From Pseudomonadota bacterium (lineage in GTDB: Bacteria; Pseudomonadota; Alphaproteobacteria; JAAXGF01): a stretch of 12,310 bases of DNA. This document shows positions 7,773 through 12,310 of the stretch, one piece after another. The DNA is taken from assembly GCA_022563655.1 (NCBI GenBank), contig JADFMW010000046.1:1983-14292 (forward strand), in the 5' to 3' direction. The position numbers were made by a program, and so were the translations under genes. Every line of letters starts with the position of its first letter. The first letter of the stretch is position 1. Below the pieces are notes generated by a model. That model saw nothing but the letters and a program-made list of their open reading frames with translations, made no database searches and was not told the DNA's origin.

Positions 7773-8147
7773 ATGCTCATGGGGATTTTATGTCGGATTT
7801 GCCGTTGCCTCGGGGCCGGCCCGCGAGAGCGTGAGTCTTCCGACACGCCAGCCGGCACGCCGGCCGGCGACGCGGCGGCAGGGGAACGTACCGAGACGGC
7901 TCCCGAGGCGCGGGCGCAGGCGCCGGCGCCGGCCGCGGGCGCCGGGAGCGCCGCCGATGATCTGACCGCCATCAAGGGCATCGGCCTCACCACCCGGAAC
8001 CGTCTTAACCGGGCGGGCATCACGACCTATGCCCGGTTGGCCGAGGCCAGGCCCGAACACGTGCGCGAGGCGCTGGGCAAATCATCGCGGGGCACCAGGG
8101 TCGATGCGTGGATCAGCCAGGCGGCAAAGCTGGCGGCGAGCAAGTAA
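7773..8147 (+). CDS. Small protein with C-terminal helix-hairpin-helix domain
   Basis: A 124-residue protein of unknown role. The first 20 residues include three cysteines (CRICRC), residues about 20-60 are rich in Ala, Pro, Gly, Glu and Thr and likely disordered, and residues about 60-105 form a helix-hairpin-helix domain: DDLTAIKGIGLTTRNRLNRAGITTYARLAE, with the KGIG hairpin. Such domains bind DNA non-specifically or act as protein-protein modules, as at the C-terminus of some NADH dehydrogenase subunit E and ribosomal protein L21 variants. The tail is basic. ATG 7773 is chosen over ATG 7779 because GGAGGA (7758-7763) is 9 nt away. It stands alone, convergent with the TPR gene. Coding status is well supported by the domain and ribosome binding site; function is not. 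Confidence 0.78.
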   Translation: MLMGILCRICRCLGAGPRERESSDTPAGTPAGDAAAGERTETAPEARAQAPAPAAGAGSAADDLTAIKGIGLTTRNRLNRAGITTYARLAEARPEHVREALGKSSRGTRVDAWISQAAKLAASK

Positions 8148-8251
8148 CAAGCGTCGGTGACGGCCCTGGCGCCCGGCGCCCGCCGGCGCAGCCCATCGAC
8201 GGCCTCGAGTATCCGCGGCCACACCGCGCGCGCGTCGAGGAAGCCCCGACG

Positions 8252-9346
8252 CTATGGGTTCTCCCTGGCGTGCTTGGCGCGGATCGCCTTGGCGCGGGAG
8301 TCCATATTTTTTGCCTCGGCGTCGCGACCGGTCTTGCGTAACAAGTCGGCGTAGTTCTCCAGGCTCCCGGCCACCAGGGGGTGCTCCGGCCCAAGCGCCT
8401 TCTCCAGGATCGCCAGGGCGCGCTGGTGGAGCGGCTCCGCCTCGGCGTATTTACCCTGGGCCTGGTAGAGTGTCGCCAGGTTGTTGAGGCTCGTGGCCAC
8501 GTCGGGGTGCTCCGGCCCCAGCGCCTTCTCCAAGATTGCCAGCGCCCGCTGGTAGAGCGGCTCGGCCTCGGCGTAACGGCCCTGGTCGTGGTAGAGCCCC
8601 GCCAGGTTGTTGAGGCTCTGGGCCACGTTTGGGTGCTCAGGCCCAAGCGCCTCCTCCCTGATCGCCAGGGCGCGCTGGTGGAGCGGCTCGGCCTCGGTAT
8701 AGCGCCCCTGGGCCTTGTAAAGCACCGCCAGGTTGTTGAGGCTCGTGGCAACGTTGGGGTGCTCCGGCCCCAGCACTTTCTGCCTGATCGTCAGCGCTCG
8801 TTGGAAGAGGGGCTCGGCCTCGGCGTACTTGCCTTGAGCTTCATAGAGTCGCGCTAGGTTGTTAAGGAGGTAGGCCGCGTGCGGGTGCTCCCGTCCCAAC
8901 GCATTCTCGAGAAGCGCCAGCCCCCGCTTAAATAGCGGTTCGGCCTCGGCGTACCGGCCCTGATCGTAGTAGAGTTCCCCTAGGTTGTTGAGACTGTTGC
9001 TCACGTCGGGATGGTCCGGCCCGAGCGCCTTCTCCCGGATTGCCAGGGCGCGCTGGTGGAGCGGCTCCGCCTCGGCGTAGCGGCCCTGGGCCTGGTAGAG
9101 CAGCGCCAGGTTGTTGAGGCTCGCGGCGAGGCGTACGTCATCAGGCCCAAACGCTTGCGCCTCCTTCAGCGCGGCCTCAAATTGCTTCTCGGCTTCAGCG
9201 TAGTCGGCTTGCTGGTACGCCCGTTCACCGGCGGTGATGTAGCTTTGCCACTTTGCTCCCTGGTTGGGAGCGTACATGAGCCATAAAGCGATGCCCCCGA
9301 TCAGCGCTAGGCCAACCAACAACCATTTCAGCTTGGTCGTGGTCAT
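8252..9346 (-). CDS. Membrane-anchored tetratricopeptide-repeat protein
   Basis: A 364-residue protein with an N-terminal membrane segment (WLLVGLALIGGIALWLMYA, 8-26) preceded by lysines, so most of it should face the periplasm or, if the segment is reversed, the cytoplasm. Residues about 40-77 make a first divergent TPR; residues 78-329 make six 42-residue units of kinesin-light-chain type (NNLAxLYxxQGRYAEAEPL..RAL.I.EKALGPEHPxVA.SL); a last degenerate unit ends the protein. TPR solenoids bind peptide ligands or partner proteins; no catalytic domain is attached. The ATG has GGGAGG 9 nt upstream. The Sel1-repeat gene lies 76 bp upstream on the same strand and may be co-transcribed. The partner is unknown; proteins of this type are often poorly conserved between strains because the units recombine. 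Confidence 0.9.
   Translation of the reverse strand: MTTTKLKWLLVGLALIGGIALWLMYAPNQGAKWQSYITAGERAYQQADYAEAEKQFEAALKEAQAFGPDDVRLAASLNNLALLYQAQGRYAEAEPLHQRALAIREKALGPDHPDVSNSLNNLGELYYDQGRYAEAEPLFKRGLALLENALGREHPHAAYLLNNLARLYEAQGKYAEAEPLFQRALTIRQKVLGPEHPNVATSLNNLAVLYKAQGRYTEAEPLHQRALAIREEALGPEHPNVAQSLNNLAGLYHDQGRYAEAEPLYQRALAILEKALGPEHPDVATSLNNLATLYQAQGKYAEAEPLHQRALAILEKALGPEHPLVAGSLENYADLLRKTGRDAEAKNMDSRAKAIRAKHARENP
8360..9115 (-). repeat. Six tandem 126-bp units encoding 42-residue TPRs
   Basis: The region encodes residues 78-329 of the TPR protein. The units keep nearly the same nucleotide sequence around ggttgttgaggct and gcgcgctggtggagcggctc. The last two units (NNLAGLY... and NNLATLY...) are almost identical in protein sequence, suggesting recent duplication or gene conversion within the array; the second and third from the N-terminus are the most divergent. 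Confidence 0.93.
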
Positions 9347-9422
9347 GGGACGTGGCCTCCCTTTGCTTCGCGTTGGCGCCTCGCCGCCGACCCACGAGGG
9401 CGCGCGCGCGGCGGGGCGCGGC

Positions 9423-9893
9423 TCACTCCTTCTTCGGCTTCCACTCGCGCGCCAGCTTTTGGGCCTCGGCGATTTGGGCGGGGGTCATTTTTTCCGCAAC
9501 TAGCTCGCGGTTTTTCCGGGCGGTGTCATCATTGCCTTGCGCCGCTGAAAGGGTGAACCACAGGTGGGCCTGCACGTAGTCCTGCGGCACGCCCCGGCCG
9601 TTGCCGTATATGACGCCGAGCTGCGACTGGGCTAAGGCATGGCCCTGCTCGGCGGCGCGGCGGTGCCACGTCGCCGCCGCGGCGAAGTCCTGCTTGACAC
9701 CCTGGCCAGCGGCGTACATGACGCCGAGGTTGTTCTGGGCCGCGGCATGGCCTCGATCCGCGAGCGGCCGCCACTCCCTGAGAGCGGCCAAGTAGTCGCC
9801 GCGCTCGTAAGCGGCCCAGCCCGCGTCAAGGCCTGCCCAAGCCGGCGCCGCCAGCGACACGAGGAGCGCCGCGGCCAGCGCGATGCGCTTCAT
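9423..9893 (-). CDS. Secreted Sel1-like repeat protein
   Basis: A 156-residue protein with a Sec signal peptide (MKRIALAAALLVSLAAPAWA, cleavage expected after Ala20) and therefore probably periplasmic. The mature part has an initial helix pair (AAYERGDYLAALREWRPLAD) and two Sel1-like repeats, about 50-85 (AAQNNLGVMYAAGQGVKQDF...AAEQGH) and 86-121 (ALAQSQLGVIYGNGRGVPQDY...AAQGN), followed by a charged C-terminal tail. Sel1 repeats are TPR relatives that form solenoid scaffolds; single small secreted ones are common in alphaproteobacteria and mostly of unknown function. The ATG is preceded by a run of seven G in aGGGGGGGA about 9 nt away. The stop is 76 bp from the TPR gene start, so the two repeat proteins may be one transcription unit. 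Confidence 0.9.
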   Translation of the reverse strand: MKRIALAAALLVSLAAPAWAGLDAGWAAYERGDYLAALREWRPLADRGHAAAQNNLGVMYAAGQGVKQDFAAAATWHRRAAEQGHALAQSQLGVIYGNGRGVPQDYVQAHLWFTLSAAQGNDDTARKNRELVAEKMTPAQIAEAQKLAREWKPKKE

Positions 9894-9961
9894 GGTGCGC
9901 GTCCCCCCCTGATCGAGTCAGCGTATCTCAGCGCGCCGCGTTGCACGAGTCGTTGGCGCGG

Positions 9962-9981
9962 GCGCCGGCAACCGCCGGCGC
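9962..9981 (-). terminator. GC hairpin after the DppF-like gene
   Basis: GCGCCGGC (9962-9969) and GCCGGCGC (9974-9981) make a perfect 8-bp stem around a 4-nt loop. It begins 4 bp after the stop codon of the last transporter gene, where a terminator is expected. There is no T-tract on the minus strand, so it may need Rho or may serve only to protect the mRNA 3' end. Confidence 0.4.
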
Positions 9982-9985
9982 GATC

Positions 9986-10984
9986 TCAAGTCCCATCGTT
10001 GAGGTGGCAGGCCGAGAAGCGCCCCGGCGCGATCTCCTTGAGCCGCGGCTGCTCGCTCCGGCAGCGTTCCATGGCCAACGGGCAGCGCGGATGAAAGTGG
10101 CAGCCCGGCGGCGGGTCGAGAGGCGAGGGAATCTCGCCCTTGACCGGCTCGAACCGCCGGCGGCGCATATCGAGCCGCGGCACCTCGCCGAGCAGGGCCT
10201 GGGTATAGGGGTGGCTCGGTTCGGCGAACAGCTCCTCGGTCGGCGCGAGCTCGACGATGCGCCCCAGATACATGATGGCCACGCGATCGGAGAGGTGCTC
10301 GACCACGCCCAGATCATGGCTGATGAACAGATACGTCAGGCCCAGCTCCTGGCGCAGCTCCATGAACAGGTTGAGGATCTGGGCCTGGATCGAGACGTCG
10401 AGCGCGGCCACGGCCTCGTCGCACACGATGAAGTCGGGCTTCACCGCCAGCGCGCGGGCGATGCCGATGCGCTGGCGCTGGCCGCCGGAGAACTGATGGG
10501 GATAGCGGCGCCTGAAGCTCGGATCGAGGCCGACGCGCAGCATCATGTCGTCGACCCAGTCGTCGACCTCGCCGCCCTTGACCAGGCCGTGCACCCGCGG
10601 CGCCTCGCCGATGATATCGCGCACGCGCATGCGCGGGTTCAGCGAGGCGAACGGGTCCTGGAAGATCATCTGAACCTTGAGCGCGACGTTCTTGGCCGCG
10701 TCGGAGGGCATATCGGCAACGTCGTCGCCGCGGAACAGGATGCTCCCCGCGCTCGGCGCCAGGATGCCCGCGACGATGCGCCCGAGCGTGGACTTGCCGC
10801 AGCCGGACTCGCCGACAAGGCCCACAACCTCGCCCACGCCGACGAAGAGGTTCACGCCGTCGACCGCCTGCACGACCTGCTCGCGCACGTTCATGCCGAG
10901 GAGGCCGGCCAGCTTCTCGGCCAAGTCGAGGGTCTTGACGAAGCGCTTGGAGATGCCGCGCAGCTCGAGAATGGGCGCGCTCAT
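9986..10984 (-). CDS. Dipeptide/oligopeptide ABC transporter ATP-binding protein (DppF/OppF type)
   Basis: A 332-residue ABC ATPase that, paired with the upstream DppD-like ATPase, would power peptide import across the inner membrane. It has Walker A GESGCGKS (58-65), Q-loop Gln109, signature FSGGQRQR (165-172), Walker B FIVCDE (185-190) with catalytic Glu190, and H-loop His223. The family C-terminal oligopeptide-transporter extension is present (HPYTQALL...PPGCHFHPRCPLAMERC). After Walker B it reads DEAVAALDVS where most relatives have DEPVSALDVS; catalysis residues are intact. The start ATG overlaps the upstream TGA as ATGA, so translation is coupled; the frame extends upstream inside the neighbouring gene without meaning. 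Nickel or other peptide-like substrates cannot be excluded. Confidence 0.95.
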   Translation of the reverse strand: MSAPILELRGISKRFVKTLDLAEKLAGLLGMNVREQVVQAVDGVNLFVGVGEVVGLVGESGCGKSTLGRIVAGILAPSAGSILFRGDDVADMPSDAAKNVALKVQMIFQDPFASLNPRMRVRDIIGEAPRVHGLVKGGEVDDWVDDMMLRVGLDPSFRRRYPHQFSGGQRQRIGIARALAVKPDFIVCDEAVAALDVSIQAQILNLFMELRQELGLTYLFISHDLGVVEHLSDRVAIMYLGRIVELAPTEELFAEPSHPYTQALLGEVPRLDMRRRRFEPVKGEIPSPLDPPPGCHFHPRCPLAMERCRSEQPRLKEIAPGRFSACHLNDGT

Positions 10985-11964
10985 GACGCCTCGGTCAGGT
11001 GGGGGTGAAAGCAGCGCACTTCGCGGCCGGCAAACGGCGAGCTGATCTCCGGGTCGGCCGCGCAGTCGCCGTCGGCCCGCGGGCAGCGGTTGCGGAAGGC
11101 GCATCCCGGCGGCAGATTGAGGAGCGACGGTATCATGCCGGGAATCTGCGATATCGGCCTGCCGCGCGGGTTCCGGCTCGGCACCGAGCGGATGAGGCCG
11201 CGCGTATAGGGGTGCAGCGGCGCATCGAGCACCTCGTCGACGCTGCCCGATTCGACGATCTTGCCGGCATACATCACACAAATCCTCTCGGCGAGGCCGG
11301 CGACGACCGACAGGTCGTGGGTAATCCAGATCAGGGCGGTCGAGGTCTCGCGGCACAGCTTCTGCACCTCGTGCAGGATCTGCCCCTGAATGGTGACGTC
11401 GAGGGCGGTCGTCGGCTCGTCGGCGACGAGCAGGTCGGGCTTGTTCAGCAGCGCGATGGCGATGCATACGCGCTGGCGCATGCCGCCGGAGAACTGGTGA
11501 GGATACGCCCTGAGTCGCTCCTCGGCAGCGGAGATGCCGACCTGCCCCAGGGCGTCGCGCGAGCGGCGCCAAGCCTCCTTGCGGCCGACGTCTTCATGAG
11601 CAAGGATCGCCTCGATCATCTGCGTGTCGATGCGCAGGACCGGATTGAGCGTCATCATGGGGTCCTGGAATATCATGGCGATACGGCGGCCCCTGAGCCG
11701 GCGCATCTGTTCGTCCGGCAACCCGACGATGTCGGTCCCGTCGAACAGGATTCGCCCGGCGGTGATGCGCCCCGGCGGGTCCACGAGGCCCATGACCGAG
11801 AAGCCGGTGACCGTCTTGCCGCAGCCCGACTCGCCGACAAGGCCGAGAATCTCGCCGCGGCCAACGGTAAAGCTGACGTCGTCGACCGCCTTTATCACCC
11901 CCGCCTTGGTGAAGAAGTAAGTCTTGAGGCCTTCGACGGCGAGGGTGGGGCGGTTATCGGCCAC
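10981..11964 (-). CDS. Dipeptide/oligopeptide ABC transporter ATP-binding protein (DppD/OppD type)
   Basis: A 327-residue ABC ATPase, the first of the transporter's two nucleotide-binding subunits. Walker A is GESGCGKT (44-51), the Q-loop Gln100 is in MIFQDPMMTLNP, the signature is FSGGMRQR (158-165), Walker B is LLVADEP (178-184) with Glu183, and the H-loop is His216 in ITHD. The C-terminal extension carries HPYTRGL, IPGMIPSLLNLPPGC and the four-cysteine pattern C-x5-C-x6-C...C seen in OppD/DppD proteins. The start is GTG 11964, preceded by GGGGAGGGG that overlaps the end of the permease gene; the gap to that gene is 10 bp. It overlaps the DppF-like gene by four bases. Operon order permease-ATPase-ATPase matches dppCDF. 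Confidence 0.95.
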   Translation of the reverse strand: MADNRPTLAVEGLKTYFFTKAGVIKAVDDVSFTVGRGEILGLVGESGCGKTVTGFSVMGLVDPPGRITAGRILFDGTDIVGLPDEQMRRLRGRRIAMIFQDPMMTLNPVLRIDTQMIEAILAHEDVGRKEAWRRSRDALGQVGISAAEERLRAYPHQFSGGMRQRVCIAIALLNKPDLLVADEPTTALDVTIQGQILHEVQKLCRETSTALIWITHDLSVVAGLAERICVMYAGKIVESGSVDEVLDAPLHPYTRGLIRSVPSRNPRGRPISQIPGMIPSLLNLPPGCAFRNRCPRADGDCAADPEISSPFAGREVRCFHPHLTEAS

Positions 11965-11974
11965 GGCCCCTCCC

Positions 11975-12310
11975 CTACCTCTGCAGGCGCGGGTTCAGAA
12001 CGTCGCGGAGTTGGTCGCCGACGAGGTTGATGCTGAAGATGGTGATCAGCAACGCGATGCCGGGGAAGAAGCTGATCCAGTACTTGCCGGTCAGCATGTA
12101 CTCGAAGCCGGTGGCGATGAGCAGCCCGAGCGACGGCTCGGTTACCGGCAGGCCGACGCCGAGGAACGACAGCGTCGCCTCGAGCGCGATGGCGTGCGCC
12201 ACCTGGACCGTGCCGACCACGATCAGCGGCGGCAGCACGTTGGGCAGAATGTGCCGGAAAACGATGCGCTGGGGGCTGTGCGCGAGGCATACCGCGGCCT
12301 CGATGTATTC
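11975..12310 (-). CDS. Peptide ABC transporter permease, DppC/OppC type, C-terminal part
   Basis: The frame is open to the window edge, so the gene is truncated at its 5' end; 111 residues are visible. It opens with EYIEAAVCLAHSPQRIVFRHILPN, the cytoplasmic EAA loop of binding-protein-dependent permeases that docks on the ATPases, followed by VLPPLIVVGTVQVAHAIALEATLSFLG (a membrane helix and the LEAxLSFLG motif) and a final membrane segment (WISFFPGIALLITIFSINLVGDQL) before the usual DVLNPR tail. The usual EAARALGAS core of the EAA loop reads EAAVCLAHS here, a mild oddity. The DppB-like permease and the solute-binding protein would be expected further upstream, beyond the window. Confidence 0.93.
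   Translation of the reverse strand, partial: EYIEAAVCLAHSPQRIVFRHILPNVLPPLIVVGTVQVAHAIALEATLSFLGVGLPVTEPSLGLLIATGFEYMLTGKYWISFFPGIALLITIFSINLVGDQLRDVLNPRLQR

Noticed and set aside
8150..8253. 8-bp inverted repeat (AGCGTCGG / CCGACGCT) and a small hairpin at 8176-8189 between the helix-hairpin-helix and TPR genes
   Set aside because: The arms are short and far apart, and the small hairpin has a 5-bp stem with no T-tract. Expected by chance in such GC-rich DNA, although a terminator is needed somewhere here.
8360..9115. Regularly spaced repeats considered as a CRISPR array
   Set aside because: The 126-bp period is in frame and encodes TPR units; there are no unique spacers between repeats.
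9941..12030. Long plus-strand open frames opposite the peptide transporter genes
   Set aside because: They are antisense shadows of two clear ABC ATPases and a permease and contain no recognisable domain.

Overview
The window is GC-rich throughout and looks like a chromosomal segment of an alphaproteobacterium, probably Rhodospirillales-like or an uncultured relative. The case rests on gene order and family type: an NrtR-type 'NAD regulator', the small form of PurL, the run purQ-purL-bolA-grxD, and a CinA-like molybdopterin-binding protein next to a tRNA-Leu. Genus cannot be read from the sequence alone.

Region 1 (1-5129, plus strand) is housekeeping. It starts inside the C-terminal half of a Nudix-related transcriptional regulator. 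A good sigma-70-like promoter follows, with a strong GC hairpin at the predicted start of the transcript, and leads into purQ and purL, which overlap by ATGA and encode two of the three subunits of FGAM synthase. purS, the third subunit gene, is not next to them. bolA and the CGFS glutaredoxin gene grxD come next; their products are known partners in iron-sulfur handling. A CinA/MoaB-like gene closes the block.

Region 2 (about 5140-7770) is accessory. A complete tRNA-Leu(UAA) gene is followed by a GNAT acetyltransferase (+) and, convergently, a proline-rich OmpA-family lipoprotein (-). The interval between them holds three 19-bp tandem repeats and a perfect 13-bp inverted repeat. A decayed copy of the last 33 nt of the tRNA lies in the same orientation at 7419-7451, as expected if a roughly 2.2-kb segment once integrated at the tRNA 3' end; no integrase is present. 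The lipoprotein gene has a perfect TGTGA-N6-TCACA palindrome centred at about -41.5 from a predicted start site, the layout of a class II CRP-type promoter. An AT-richer stretch with a mobile-element feel (7588-7740) ends the region.

Region 3 (7773-9893) encodes small repeat-containing or little-known proteins: a 124-residue protein with a C-terminal helix-hairpin-helix domain (+), a membrane-anchored TPR protein of eight repeats (-), and a secreted Sel1-repeat protein (-).

Region 4 (9986-12310, minus strand) is the distal part of a dipeptide/oligopeptide ABC transporter operon: a DppC-type permease cut by the window edge, then DppD-like and DppF-like ATPases with tight spacing. A perfect GC hairpin follows the last stop codon.

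I see no CRISPR array, prophage, toxin-antitoxin pair or recognisable defence system. The strongest leads are the split tRNA end and the CRP-like promoter of the lipoprotein.
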